DNA of 64,000 bases, from contig CAVRPV010000002.1 of assembly GCA_963723235.1 (NCBI GenBank), positions 1 to 64,000 of the forward strand, in the 5' to 3' direction. This document shows positions 34,572 to 43,678 of this stretch, in pieces. Positions within the stretch are counted from its first letter, which is position 1. Each line of letters opens with the position of its first letter. A model generated the notes under the pieces. It was not told the origin of the DNA, searched no databases, and was given only the letters and a program-made list of their open reading frames with translations. The position numbers were made by a program, and so were the translations under genes. This DNA comes from CAIRTM01 sp963723235 (GTDB lineage Bacteria > Desulfobacterota > WTBG01 > CAIYCZ01 > CAIRTM01).

Positions 34572-35690
34572 TCAATCCTTGTACCGTATGCGGCCTTCCA
34601 CCAGAAAATCACATCCGACAGACCGCACAGTCATGCCGTCCAGCTGCAAACAGCCGGCAATCTTTGCCGGACCGCGGCCAAAGGCCATTCCCAGGGCGTC
34701 CGAGCCCCCGAGTATTTTCGGGGCATAAAAAAGCATGGCCCGATCGACAATCCTGGCGCGCAGGGCCGCTCCGATCAGGGTTGCGCCGCCTTCAAGCATG
34801 ATATGCGCGATGCCACGGCTTCCCAAAACACCCATAAGCTGCTGCACGTCAATCCGGCTGCCGCGCATCCTGCAACCCAGCACCTCAGCACCGAGGCTGC
34901 GCAGCTTTTCAGCCTTTGAACTGCCGGCCGCACGCGTGCCGGTCACAATCAATGTTCCAACAGCAAGCCCTGCCTGTAACAGTTTGCATGCCGGGTCAAT
35001 GCGCAAGCGGCTGTCAACAACAATGCGCAGCGGATCGCGCCTGTTCTGCCGCCCGAGACGAACATTCAGCTGCGGATCATCTGTGAGCACGGTTCCAATA
35101 CCGACCATGACCGCGTCTGCTTCGGCGCGCATGCGGTGCACCATGCGGCGCGACTGCGCGCAGGTAATCCAGCGCGAGTCACCGGTGCGGGTGGCGATTT
35201 TGCCGTCCAGGGTCATGGCCGCCTTCAGCGTTACCAGGGGCAGCCCGGTGGTAACGTGTTTGCTGAAGGCCTCGTTCAGGGCAGAGCACTCCGCACGCAG
35301 AATCCCGACCATAACCTCAAGGCCGGCTGCACGCAGCCGGCGAATCCCGCGCCCGCGCACAAGCGGGTTTGGATCGACCTGACCAATAAAAACTCTTTTA
35401 ATACCGCTTGCAATCACCTGATCGACACACGGCGGTGTCTTGCCGTGATGAGCGCAGGGTTCAAGCGTAACATATATATCAGCTCCACGCGCTGCTGAAC
35501 CGGCCCGGCGCAGGGCATTCACCTCGGCATGCGCAGCACCGAATGCGCGATGGTAACCGGCTCCGACCACACGCCTGCCGCGCACAACCAGGGCCCCCAC
35601 CATGGGGTTGGGGCTTACCCTGCCGGCGCCTTTGTGCGCCAGCGCCAGGGCGGCGCGCATATAATCCTCGTGCACGGTTTTTAAAGACAT
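34572..35690 (-). CDS. ribD: Bifunctional riboflavin deaminase-reductase RibD
   Basis: ATG 35690 gives MSLKTVHEDYMRAALALA. The N-terminal CMP/dCMP-deaminase-type domain has HAEVNALRRAG and TLEPCAHHGKTPPC (zinc His and Cys). The C-terminal RibD_C reductase domain has TLKAAMTLDGKIATRTGDSR, DAVMVGIGTVLTDDPQLNVR and LEGGATLIGAALR. It performs the second and third steps of the GTP branch. An in-frame extension to 35813 overlaps nrdR and is unlikely. Confidence 0.96.
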   Translation of the reverse strand: MSLKTVHEDYMRAALALAHKGAGRVSPNPMVGALVVRGRRVVGAGYHRAFGAAHAEVNALRRAGSAARGADIYVTLEPCAHHGKTPPCVDQVIASGIKRVFIGQVDPNPLVRGRGIRRLRAAGLEVMVGILRAECSALNEAFSKHVTTGLPLVTLKAAMTLDGKIATRTGDSRWITCAQSRRMVHRMRAEADAVMVGIGTVLTDDPQLNVRLGRQNRRDPLRIVVDSRLRIDPACKLLQAGLAVGTLIVTGTRAAGSSKAEKLRSLGAEVLGCRMRGSRIDVQQLMGVLGSRGIAHIMLEGGATLIGAALRARIVDRAMLFYAPKILGGSDALGMAFGRGPAKIAGCLQLDGMTVRSVGCDFLVEGRIRYKD

Positions 35691-35736
35691 ACCAACCTTA
35701 GCATGCAGTGCCGCAGTGCATGTTCCTGGGGAGTAA

Positions 35737-36225
35737 CTATTCAGGCACATCGACCTTCTTCTGCGTCCGCTCTCGCCGCTCAAGAAACGTCTTGACCTCC
35801 TCCATGAAATCATTCAGATCCTTGAAGGAGCGATAGACGGAAGCAAAACGCACATAGGCCACCTGGTCAAGATCATGCAGCTCATGCATGATCTGCTCAC
35901 CTATTTCAGAGCTCTGCACCTCTTTGCCGCCGCGCTCCATCAGACTGCGCTCTATCCGGTCGGTAATCTCCGTGAGCTGCTCCATGCTGATGTCGCGTTT
36001 CTGGCAGGCTTTGCGCAGTCCCGACATAATTTTTTCCGCGTCAAAGGGCTCGCGCCGGTTGTCTTTTTTAATGATTACCGGCAGCGTATCCTCTATTTTT
36101 TCATGCGTGGTGAAGCGCTTCTCACAGGCAAGACATTCTCTGCGCCGGCGAATTGTAACGCCATCCTTGCTGATGCGCGAATCAATCACTTTATCATCAA
36201 GATTGCTGCAATACGGACACTTCAT
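35737..36225 (-). CDS. nrdR: Transcriptional repressor NrdR
   Basis: 162 residues: the zinc ribbon MKCPYCSNLDDKVIDSRIS with CLACEKRF completing the four cysteines, then an ATP-cone domain (VIIKKDNRREPFDAEKIMSGLRKACQKR). NrdR represses ribonucleotide reductase genes in response to (d)ATP. It ends KKVDVPE. It overlaps comEB by 4 bp. The conserved place next to ribD is typical of deltaproteobacteria. Confidence 0.97.
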   Translation of the reverse strand: MKCPYCSNLDDKVIDSRISKDGVTIRRRRECLACEKRFTTHEKIEDTLPVIIKKDNRREPFDAEKIMSGLRKACQKRDISMEQLTEITDRIERSLMERGGKEVQSSEIGEQIMHELHDLDQVAYVRFASVYRSFKDLNDFMEEVKTFLERRERTQKKVDVPE

Positions 36226-36719
36226 GGCTTATCCCCCACTATTTCAATATGAATGCCGGCCTCTTTCAAAAAACTTTCGGTGAGCTGATCCGGGTAACCC
36301 TCCACGCATACCATCTGGCGTATACCGGCGTTGATCAGCATTTTCAAACAGATGCTGCACGGCACAGTCGTGCAATACAGTGTGGCACCGTTGATGCTGA
36401 TACCGTGAAAAGCCGCCTGAATAATGGCATTCTGCTCGGCGTGCAAACCACGGCACAGCTCATGGCGCTGACCTGAGGGCACCTGCTGCTGTGCGCGCAG
36501 ACACCCGACCTCTGCGCAATGCGCCAGGCCGCTTGGGGCGCCATTATAGCCGGTTGCCAGGATACGCTTATCCTTAACCAGAACAGCACCGACAGAGCGG
36601 CGCGTACAGGTTGAGCGCCGCGATACCAGCCGGGCAATATCAATAAAGTATTCGTTCCAGTCAGGTCGGCGTGCTTGCTGCGGCATGACAATACATGAAT
36701 TGCGCTCAGGCGCAGGCAT
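36222..36719 (-). CDS. comEB: dCMP deaminase family protein (ComEB-like)
   Basis: 165 residues. Zinc deaminase motifs HAEQNAIIQAAFHG and TVPCSICLKMLINAGI, with RRSVGAVLVKDKRILATGYNG near the start and an additional cysteine/histidine set (CAEVGCLRAQQQ) as in dCMP deaminases. It converts dCMP to dUMP for dTMP synthesis. It overlaps nrdR, so deoxynucleotide supply and NrdR are co-expressed. Confidence 0.92.
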   Translation of the reverse strand: MPAPERNSCIVMPQQARRPDWNEYFIDIARLVSRRSTCTRRSVGAVLVKDKRILATGYNGAPSGLAHCAEVGCLRAQQQVPSGQRHELCRGLHAEQNAIIQAAFHGISINGATLYCTTVPCSICLKMLINAGIRQMVCVEGYPDQLTESFLKEAGIHIEIVGDKP

Positions 36720-36850
36720 TACACCGGCTCATGAACAGGTTGTGATTACAAAGGCTGCAGCCTGCCTCGTGGCAACGGCAGCCTTGCATTCAAGGCGGGC
36801 TCGTATCCGGATTCAGGCTGATAATCCGGCCCGATCATCAATGCGAGCGT

Positions 36851-37321
36851 TTATGCTTGTGCCGGAGACTGTCTACTGAGGTCAGCCTCAATCGCGGCAA
36901 TAAGATCAAGCCGTTGTTGATGGCGACCGCCCTCAAAGGCGGTCTCAAACCAGATCGCAGCCATTTCACGGGCAAGGGCTTCACCGGCTGATTCACCCAC
37001 AACCAGTATGTTGGCGTTGTTATGCAGGCGGCACAGTGTGGCTGTACGGACATCATGACACAACGCTGCCCGAACACCCCTGAATTTATTGGCTACAATC
37101 GACATGCCGATACCGGAGCCGCAAATCAGAACTCCCCGGTCGCACGCTCCGCGCGAAACCGCACCGGCCACCTTGCATGCATACTCAGGATAATCCACAG
37201 GGGCATCGGTTGCAGGCCCCATGTCCAGCACATCAGCGCCGAGCTGCTCAAGCCGGCTGATAATGGCTGCCTTTACGGCAATACCGCGATGATCGGAGGC
37301 AATCGCTATTTTTTCACTCAC
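36851..37321 (-). CDS. rpiB: Ribose-5-phosphate isomerase B
   Basis: 157 residues from GTG 37321 (VSEKIAIASDHRGIAVK). Motifs: SDHRG near the start, VDYPEYACKVAGAVSRGACDRGVLICGSGIGMSIVANK (active-site Cys in GVLICGSGIG), and NDANVL-like LHNNANILVVGES. It interconverts ribulose and ribose 5-phosphate, the source of the DHBP branch of riboflavin synthesis. The GTG start is 10 bp after the fabF stop; a longer start at 37357 would overlap fabF. Confidence 0.94.
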   Translation of the reverse strand: MSEKIAIASDHRGIAVKAAIISRLEQLGADVLDMGPATDAPVDYPEYACKVAGAVSRGACDRGVLICGSGIGMSIVANKFRGVRAALCHDVRTATLCRLHNNANILVVGESAGEALAREMAAIWFETAFEGGRHQQRLDLIAAIEADLSRQSPAQA

Positions 37322-37331
37322 GTGGCACCAC

Positions 37332-38577
37332 TCAGCCTTCAAATTTACGAAATACAAGCGTTGCGTTTGTGCCGCCGAAACCGAAAGAATTGCTCATAAC
37401 GGTCTTGATGGCCCTCTCGCGGGCAATGTTAGGCACATAATCAAGGTCGCAGTCAGGATCAGGATTCTCATAGTTTATCGTCGGGGGCACAACGCCGTTC
37501 TGCAGCGCCTGAATGCTGAAAACAGCCTCGGCACCTCCGGCGGCACCCAGCATGTGCCCGGTCATTGACTTCGTGGAACTGACCCATAATTTGTCGGCAT
37601 GCGATCCGAAAGCCCGGCGCATGCCCTGTGATTCCGCCCTGTCATTGGCACTGGTTGAGGTTCCGTGCGCGTTAATATAATCCAGTTCCTCGGGATTCAT
37701 GCGGGCGTCCTTCAGGGCCAGCGTCATGCAGCGCGCCGCGCCCTCACCGCCCGGTGACGGTGCGGTAATATGATGCGCATCGGCATTGCAGGCAAATCCG
37801 GCTATCTCAGCCAGAATAGTGGCCCCGCGTTTTTGTGCCGTTTCCAGGGACTCCATCATAAGCAGTCCGGCCCCTTCGGCGATTACAAAACCATCCCGGT
37901 CTCGTTCAAACGGGCGACTGGCCCGTTGCGGCTCATCGTTGCGGGTAGTGAGCGCTTTCATGGCGCAGAATCCGCCCAGGGCCAGCGGTGTAATGGTTGA
38001 CTCAACCCCGCCGGCAATCATTGCATCCGCGTCTCCGCGCTGAATAATTTTAAAGGCCTCGCCGATTGAGTGATTGCCGGTTGCGCAGGCCGTCACCATG
38101 CTGCAGTTGGGTCCCTTGCAGCCGAAAAGCATTGAAATCTGACCGGGCGCCAGATTGACGATAAGCGCCGGGAATGAAAAAAGGAGATATCCTTTTCGCG
38201 CCCTGTTCCAGCAGGATTGCATGGTATTTTTCAATGGTTTCAAGCCCGCCCAGACCTGAGCCGACCAGAACGCCGACACGCTCGGCATTGCTTTCATCAA
38301 TAACAAGACCGGATTGTTCAACGGCCATCCGGCCTGCCGCAAGGGCGTAATGCAGAAAGGGGTCCATCTTTTTTATTTCTTTTTTTTCAACCCAGTCTTC
38401 CGCATTGAAATTTTTCACCTCACCGGCAATCCGGGACGGCAAGTCCGAAGCGTCGAATTTGGTAACCGGCGCAATACCGGAGCGGCCGTTGCTGACGGCA
38501 GCCCAGTTCTCTTCGAGCCCGATACCAAGCGGCGAAATAATACCCATGCCGGTTATGACTACTCTTTTCGTATCCAA
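37332..38577 (-). CDS. fabF: 3-oxoacyl-ACP synthase II (FabF), one frameshift
   Basis: Condensing enzyme of fatty-acid elongation. The start is MDTKRVVITGMGIISPLGIG. The frame runs to KRISPFFIP, where an extra base in a C run near 38170 shifts it; the other frame continues ALIVNLAPGQISMLFGCKGPN, the active-site Cys in MVTACATGNHSIGEAF, and the two histidines in NAHGTSTSANDR and MTGHMLGAAGGAEAVF, ending GFGGTNATLVFRKFEG. The span is 3n+1. All catalytic residues survive, so a sequence error is likelier than loss of this central enzyme. It follows acpP across a hairpin. Confidence 0.93.
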
Positions 38578-38607
38578 GCAGCTATTCCCCCATGCTCAAT
38601 TTCCAAA

Positions 38608-38632
38608 AGCCCTCTCCGTTCAGGAGAAGGCT
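38608..38632 (-). terminator. Attenuator-like hairpin between acpP and fabF
   Basis: On the minus strand AGCCTTCTCC...GGAGAGGGCT forms a 10-position stem with one mismatch and a 5-nt loop, followed by TTTT. It probably reduces read-through from the highly expressed acpP into fabF. Confidence 0.55.
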
Positions 38633-38673
38633 CTTTTCTTACATACGCGTATACCGACAGTGAACAGCCGGTA

Positions 38674-38916
38674 TTAATTTTTGCGTTCTTTAATATAGGT
38701 AATCGCATCCTGGACAGTCTGCAGTTTCGCAGCGTCTTCATCCGGGATTTCCTGGCCGAACTTCTCTTCCATGACCATGATCAGCTCAACAAGATCCAGT
38801 GAATCTGCGCCAAGATCATCCACGAAAGAAGCCTCGGGCACAACTTCCTCGGCGTTGACGGAAAGCTGCTCGACGATGATTTCCTTAACCTGTTCTTCTA
38901 TGGTTTTATCTGCCAT
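38674..38916 (-). CDS. acpP: Acyl carrier protein
   Basis: 80 residues, strongly acidic, with the phosphopantetheine Ser in DDLGADSLDLVELIM. The sequence begins MADKTIEEQVKEIIVEQL and ends TYIKERKN. It carries the growing acyl chain for the Fab enzymes and for LpxA/LpxD. It lies between fabG and fabF as in most bacteria. Confidence 0.98.
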   Translation of the reverse strand: MADKTIEEQVKEIIVEQLSVNAEEVVPEASFVDDLGADSLDLVELIMVMEEKFGQEIPDEDAAKLQTVQDAITYIKERKN

Positions 38917-38977
38917 TGTTCCTAACCTCCATGCTGTTAAAAAATATTAATACCATCGTATACCTGTTGAGTAATAC

Positions 38978-39718
38978 CTACGTGTAAAGTCCGCCATTGA
39001 CGTGAATGACCTGTCCGGTAATATAGCTGCTTTCATCTGCTGCCAGAAAACAAACGGCATAGGCGACATCCTCAGGGGTGCCGAGCTGCCGGGCGGGTAT
39101 CTGGGCGATCATGGCTTCGCGCTCTTTATCCGGTATGGCGTCGGTCATGGCCGTTTTTATAAATCCGGGTGCCACCGCATTAACCGTAATGCCGCTGTGG
39201 GCATATTCGCGTGCAACCGCCTTTGTAAAACCGATAACTGCGGCCTTTGAGGCGGAATAATTGGCCTGGCCGGCATTGCCCATTGCGCCGGTTACGGACG
39301 AAATCTGGATAATACGGCCGTATTTCTGCTTAAACATGGTGCGAAGTACAGACTTGGTACAGTTAAACGTTCCCTTGACATTCACCTGCATCACCTGGTC
39401 CCACTGCTCCTCCTTCATGCGCAACAGCAGCGTGTCACGGGTAATGCCGGCATTATTGACCAGAATGTCTATCCGGCCCATTGCCTGCACGGCCTCCTTG
39501 ACCATATCCTCACATTGCGCCAGGTTGGAAACATCCATGGCGATTGCATGTGCACGACGGCCAAGCGCCTGTATCTCGGCCACCACGGGAGCAAGACCCT
39601 CCCGGTTGATGTCCGTGACGACAACATCAGCGCCATGGAGCGCCAGCTGCAGCGCAATGGTTTTACCGATACCCTGAGCAGCACCGGTTACAATCGCTTT
39701 TTTATCCGCCAAATTCAT
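38978..39718 (-). CDS. fabG: 3-oxoacyl-ACP reductase
   Basis: 246-residue short-chain dehydrogenase: TGAAQGIGKTIALQ (NADP-binding glycine motif), NNAG in ILVNNAGITRDTLL, catalytic Ser in ISSVTGAMGNAGQ, Tyr-Lys in ANYSASKAAVIGF, and the FabG-typical C-terminal GQVIHVNGGLYT. It reduces 3-oxoacyl-ACP in each elongation cycle. Confidence 0.97.
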   Translation of the reverse strand: MNLADKKAIVTGAAQGIGKTIALQLALHGADVVVTDINREGLAPVVAEIQALGRRAHAIAMDVSNLAQCEDMVKEAVQAMGRIDILVNNAGITRDTLLLRMKEEQWDQVMQVNVKGTFNCTKSVLRTMFKQKYGRIIQISSVTGAMGNAGQANYSASKAAVIGFTKAVAREYAHSGITVNAVAPGFIKTAMTDAIPDKEREAMIAQIPARQLGTPEDVAYAVCFLAADESSYITGQVIHVNGGLYT

Positions 39719-39773
39719 AGTTGCACCTTTTTATACTAACTTCCCTCTTTGCGCAAGATTTTATTTGCCTGCG

Positions 39774-40940
39774 CTATCCAACCTTATTACCGGCAACCTC
39801 CTTGATCAGGAACTGGCCGATAACATTGCGCTGGATCTGGTTGGTACCTTCGTAAATCTGCAGAATTTTCGCATCGCGCATCATCTTTTCAACAGGATAC
39901 TCGCGCATATAGCCGTAGCCGCCGAAGATCTGAACGCAATCGGTTGTAACCTGCATGCACACGTCAGAGGACAGAAGCTTGGCCATGGAAGAATACTTGG
40001 CCATATCCTTGGCGCCGCTGTCGCAATAGCGTGAGGCTTCATAGGTCAGGGCGCGGGCCGCCTCAATCTGGGTGGCCATGTTGGCAAGCATATGCTGTAC
40101 GGCCTGATGCGAAATAATCGCCTTGCCGAAAGTTTTGCGCTCATGCGCATACTTAAGCGTCTCATTCAGGGCGCCCTGCGCCAGTCCGACGGCCTGGGCC
40201 GCAATGCCGGTGCGGGTCTGATCAAACGTCTTCATGGCAACGATAAACCCGGTGCCCTCACGGCCAAGAATGTTACCAGCGGGAATTTCACAGTCCTCGA
40301 ACACGAGCTCACGTGTGGCCGATGCGCGGATGCCGAGCTTGTTTTCCTTCTTGCCGAAGGTAAAGCCGGGGGTGTCTTTTTCCACAACAAAAGCACTGGC
40401 ACCGCGGGCCCCTTTGGTCTTGTCGGTTTTGGCGATAACCGAATAGGTCAGGGCCTCGCCGCCGTTGGTGATCCACTGTTTCACGCCGTTAAGCACATAG
40501 CTGTCGCCCTTACGGGTGGCTGTGGTGCGAATCGAGCCGGCATCACTGCCCGCTGCGGACTCGGTTATGCCGAAAGCGGCCAGCTTTTTGCCGGCAGCGA
40601 TGTCGGGCAGGTATTTTTTCTTTTGTTCATGGCTGCCGAACAGCAGAATCGGATATGCTCCCAGGCCGCTGGCGGCAAAACTCACGGAAACGCCGATACA
40701 ATATTTGGACAACTCTTCCACCACCAGGCAGTTCTCAAAATTACCGAACCCAAGTCCGCCGTATTCCTCGGGGATATAGACCCCGAACAGCCCGGCTTCA
40801 GCCAGAATGCCCAAAATGTCCCAGGGGAATCTGCCGGTTTCATCAAGCTCGGCCCGCGCGGGAACAATTTTTTCCTTGCCGATCTTGCGGGCAAGATCAA
40901 TCATCTGCAGCTGTGTTTCATCAAGATTGTAACTCAACAT
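39774..40940 (-). CDS. Acyl-CoA dehydrogenase
   Basis: 389 residues from ATG 40940 (MLSYNLDETQLQMIDLARKI). FAD-dependent acyl-CoA dehydrogenase fold: YGGLGFGNFENCLVVEEL, FGITESAAGSDAGSIRT (flavin contacts), KQWITNGGEAL, and the catalytic Glu in LQIYEGTNQIQRNVIG. It oxidises short- to medium-chain acyl-CoA, resembling butyryl-CoA-type enzymes. It occupies the position between fabH and fabG where fabD normally lies, within a biosynthetic operon, so a role in supplying or tuning acyl precursors is possible but unproven. Confidence 0.93.
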   Translation of the reverse strand: MLSYNLDETQLQMIDLARKIGKEKIVPARAELDETGRFPWDILGILAEAGLFGVYIPEEYGGLGFGNFENCLVVEELSKYCIGVSVSFAASGLGAYPILLFGSHEQKKKYLPDIAAGKKLAAFGITESAAGSDAGSIRTTATRKGDSYVLNGVKQWITNGGEALTYSVIAKTDKTKGARGASAFVVEKDTPGFTFGKKENKLGIRASATRELVFEDCEIPAGNILGREGTGFIVAMKTFDQTRTGIAAQAVGLAQGALNETLKYAHERKTFGKAIISHQAVQHMLANMATQIEAARALTYEASRYCDSGAKDMAKYSSMAKLLSSDVCMQVTTDCVQIFGGYGYMREYPVEKMMRDAKILQIYEGTNQIQRNVIGQFLIKEVAGNKVG

Positions 40941-41001
40941 GTCGCTACCCACCTTTCTGTCGTGTACTCGCAGTATACCACTCTATGTTATTCTTTGTAA
41001 T

Positions 41002-41982
41002 TTACCACCTGATAAGAGCCGATCCCCAGGTAAACCCTGACCCGAAAGCATCCAGCAGCACCAGGTCATTCTCCTTGATACGGTTTTGCCGGTTCGCCTC
41101 ATCCAGCGCAATCGGGACGGACGCCGACGACGTATTGCCGTATTTATGAATATTGACAAAAACTTTTTCAGGCGCAAGATTCAGCCGTTTCGCAATGGCC
41201 TGAATGATACGGTCATTGGCCTGATGCGGGATGAGCAGATCAAGATCGTCGCCGGTAATACCATTGTGCTCCAGAGCTTTAAGCGCCGCATCTTCAAGTG
41301 ATTTTACCGCAATTTTAAATACCTTGTTGCCGTCCATTTTTAAATAATGGGCGCGCGCATCAACACTTGCATGGCTTGCGGGCATTGCCGATCCACCGCC
41401 GGGTACATACAGGAGCTTGCCGCAGGAACCGTCACTGTACAGATGGGTGGAGAGTATCCCCCGATCGCCTTCGCTGCGCTCAAGCACCACGCTGCCGGCC
41501 CCGTCACCGAACAGTACGCATGTGGTGCGGTCCTGATAATCGGTAATTTTTGAGAGGGTTTCAACCCCGACAACCAGTATTTTTTCGTGCATGCCCGAGC
41601 GGATCAGGCTGTCGCCCAGTGACAGGGCATACAAAAATCCGGTACATCCGGCCGAGATATCAAAGGCGGCCGCATTAACCGCGCCAAGCCTGTCCTGCAG
41701 GACACAGCCGACCGACGGCGTAGGCGTATCAGGCGTTATGGTGGCAACAATAATGCGGTCAAGCTCACGGGCGTCGCAACCGGCCATTGCCAGGGCATTT
41801 TCAGCGGCCTGACAGGCAAACGTTGAGGAGGATTCCCCCGCACCGGCAACATGCCGCTCCTTTATGCCGGTTCTGGCCGTGATCCAATCATCGCTTGTGT
41901 CGACCATTGTTTCAAAATCAGCATTGGTCAAAACACGCGCAGGAACGCATGAGCCTGTTCCGGTTATTTTTGCTCTATACAT
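41002..41982 (-). CDS. fabH: 3-oxoacyl-ACP synthase III
   Basis: 327 residues from ATG 41982 (MYRAKITGTGSCVPARVL). The triad is visible: Cys in FDISAGCTGFLYAL, His in LLIPHQANDRIIQAIA and Asn in NIHKYGNTSSASVPIAL. It starts fatty-acid synthesis by condensing acetyl-CoA (or a branched primer) with malonyl-ACP. An upstream ATG at 42015 adds 11 unlikely residues. rpmF lies 143 bp upstream; the usual plsX between them is absent. Confidence 0.96.
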   Translation of the reverse strand: MYRAKITGTGSCVPARVLTNADFETMVDTSDDWITARTGIKERHVAGAGESSSTFACQAAENALAMAGCDARELDRIIVATITPDTPTPSVGCVLQDRLGAVNAAAFDISAGCTGFLYALSLGDSLIRSGMHEKILVVGVETLSKITDYQDRTTCVLFGDGAGSVVLERSEGDRGILSTHLYSDGSCGKLLYVPGGGSAMPASHASVDARAHYLKMDGNKVFKIAVKSLEDAALKALEHNGITGDDLDLLIPHQANDRIIQAIAKRLNLAPEKVFVNIHKYGNTSSASVPIALDEANRQNRIKENDLVLLDAFGSGFTWGSALIRW

Positions 41983-42124
41983 AATGTGATCGATATCCCA
42001 ATCATTGCGATGCATGCACGCCTGTCACTGTGCCGCAGCACTCGCTGGCCGCGTGCCGCGCCTGCCGTACTTCAGCCTGTACCTGCAGGTGTGCTCCCGC
42101 TTCCGGCGCACACGGCATGCGATC

Positions 42125-42307
42125 TCAGTCGGCACTGACCGCAACCACCTCGCGGCCTTTATAATAGCCGCATTTGGGGCACACATGATGAGACCTGGTC
42201 GGCTCATTGCACTGCGGGCAGGTTGCAAGACTGACCTTTTTCAGGCCATCGTGTGCACGCCTGCTGCCGCGCCGCGATCGGGATGTTTTCTTGACTGGTA
42301 CTGCCAT
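42125..42307 (-). CDS. rpmF: 50S ribosomal protein L32
   Basis: 60 residues starting MAVPVKKTSRSRRGSRRAHD, with a zinc-binding CPQC...CPKCG. The family length and motif order are normal. It follows the DUF177 gene, a near-universal pair. Confidence 0.97.
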   Translation of the reverse strand: MAVPVKKTSRSRRGSRRAHDGLKKVSLATCPQCNEPTRSHHVCPKCGYYKGREVVAVSAD

Positions 42308-42352
42308 AATGACTTCCTTCTGTTTGTTGCTGTGGTTTATCCGGTCTGCGCC

Positions 42353-42940
42353 TCAAGCCTTCTTTTTAAGCTTGCCGAGTGCGGCAAAGGGCGACTGCGT
42401 CCTGGGGCCGGTCTCACAACCGCATGCACCGTTATTTAAATTCGCGCCGCATTGTGCGCATAATCCTCTACACTCCTCGCTGCAGTGCGGATAGGCCGGC
42501 AGACCGAGGTGAATCTGTTCAAATACCGGGGCAACCAGGTCAATATGCTCACCGTCGTAGTAAGCCATTTCCAGGTCGTCCGGGCCAAGCTCAATAGTTC
42601 CGGTCGCGTCGTTCATACCGATGGGCTGAAAAACACAACGGAAAGACAGGTTGAGCGGGTACGGAAATCGCTCCAGACAACGAACGCAGGTACTCATGCC
42701 CTGAGATTCACAGCTGCCGTCCATAATAACCCGATGCCCGTCAGGGCTGAGACGCAACTGCAACCGCAACGGGGCTTCAATATCAGGCCGGATTATGTGT
42801 TCCGGCAGGCTTTCCAGCAGGGCCGCATCCCAGAGTAACTCAAGCTGCAACCCGTGTTCCGGTATTTCGGCTCGGCGGATTGATGTAATCGAACCCGTTA
42901 TAACCGTATGGCTTTCGGGCACATTTCGCACAGGCAGCAT
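42353..42940 (-). CDS. DUF177 (YceD) family protein
   Basis: 195 residues. The family core is STCVRCLERFPYPLNLSF and a C-terminal cysteine set, CSEECRGLCAQCGANLNNGACGC. YceD-like proteins are linked to 23S rRNA metabolism and almost always precede rpmF, as here (45 bp). The N-terminal half is poorly conserved. Confidence 0.9.
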   Translation of the reverse strand: MLPVRNVPESHTVITGSITSIRRAEIPEHGLQLELLWDAALLESLPEHIIRPDIEAPLRLQLRLSPDGHRVIMDGSCESQGMSTCVRCLERFPYPLNLSFRCVFQPIGMNDATGTIELGPDDLEMAYYDGEHIDLVAPVFEQIHLGLPAYPHCSEECRGLCAQCGANLNNGACGCETGPRTQSPFAALGKLKKKA

Positions 42941-43040
42941 TCCATGCCCGACCGGGCGCTTCGGTTAAATTTTTACATTCTTATCATATGTGACAAGGAA
43001 TTTCAAGCACTAACTGTGTATCCGCGTGCCCGGAAAGACG

Positions 43041-43466
43041 CTACAGCTCTAAAACCTCTTTTTGATGCGCTGCATAGTCGAGATACATGATTTTTTTCGG
43101 AACAATCCTTATCAGGGCAAACCCGGGATCAGTATAACCCTGTTTCCAGAACCCGCTCCACTGTTCCTTCCATTTCGCCCGACGCACATTATCGTCCATG
43201 ACAATGTCAGCCGTTCCGCTTACGGAAATACTGGAATGATCCTCGGGCCGGTAGAGAAAAACATTGACACGGGGCTGGGCCTTGATTTCAGCAACCTTGT
43301 CGGATGCGGCAAAGGTGGCGAAATAAAAAACCAGATCTTCCTCAAGAGCAACATTTTCCATCATACGGCTCTTGGGAAAGCCCTGGCTGTCGATGGTAAT
43401 CAGATTAGAATATGCATAACTGGCGGCAAACTCAAGAATCGTCTTTTTCAACTCCTCCGGCGACAT
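43041..43466 (-). CDS. Pyridoxamine-5'-phosphate-oxidase-fold (general stress protein 26-like) protein
   Basis: ATG 43466 follows AGGAGGACGTATC; 141 residues. The split-barrel FMN-binding fold is suggested by SRMMENVALEEDLVFYFATF, DKVAEIKAQPRVNVFLYRPE and SSISVSGTADIVMD, ending IMYLDYAAHQKEVLEL. Relatives bind FMN or F420 and reduce small molecules. It is divergent from lysS across a promoter region. Confidence 0.8.
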   Translation of the reverse strand: MSPEELKKTILEFAASYAYSNLITIDSQGFPKSRMMENVALEEDLVFYFATFAASDKVAEIKAQPRVNVFLYRPEDHSSISVSGTADIVMDDNVRRAKWKEQWSGFWKQGYTDPGFALIRIVPKKIMYLDYAAHQKEVLEL

Positions 43467-43574
43467 GATACGTCCTCCTGTTGTTCTCAAAAATATTTAC
43501 TGGTGTAGAGCCCTATGTTAAGAAATTATGTGTAACACACTTTTTGTAAAAACGTAAGTAAAAAATGCTTTTCC

Positions 43575-43603
43575 TTGACTTAACAAAAAACTTACGATAA
43601 TGT
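43575..43603 (+). promoter_or_regulatory. Sigma70 promoter of lysS
   Basis: TTGACT (43575-43580), 17-bp spacer, TAATGT (43598-43603), 76 bp before the lysS ATG. The surrounding 43500-43640 is AT-rich and non-coding. Confidence 0.7.
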
Positions 43604-43678
43604 AAACCCTTTATTTATATACATATTATCTAATGCAACGAGACCGGGTGCATACCCGGCAGCGACACAGCCACAATC

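Noticed and set aside
40092..41000. 302-codon plus-strand frame opposite the acyl-CoA dehydrogenase
   Set aside because: The minus strand encodes an intact, motif-complete dehydrogenase; the antisense frame has no family match.
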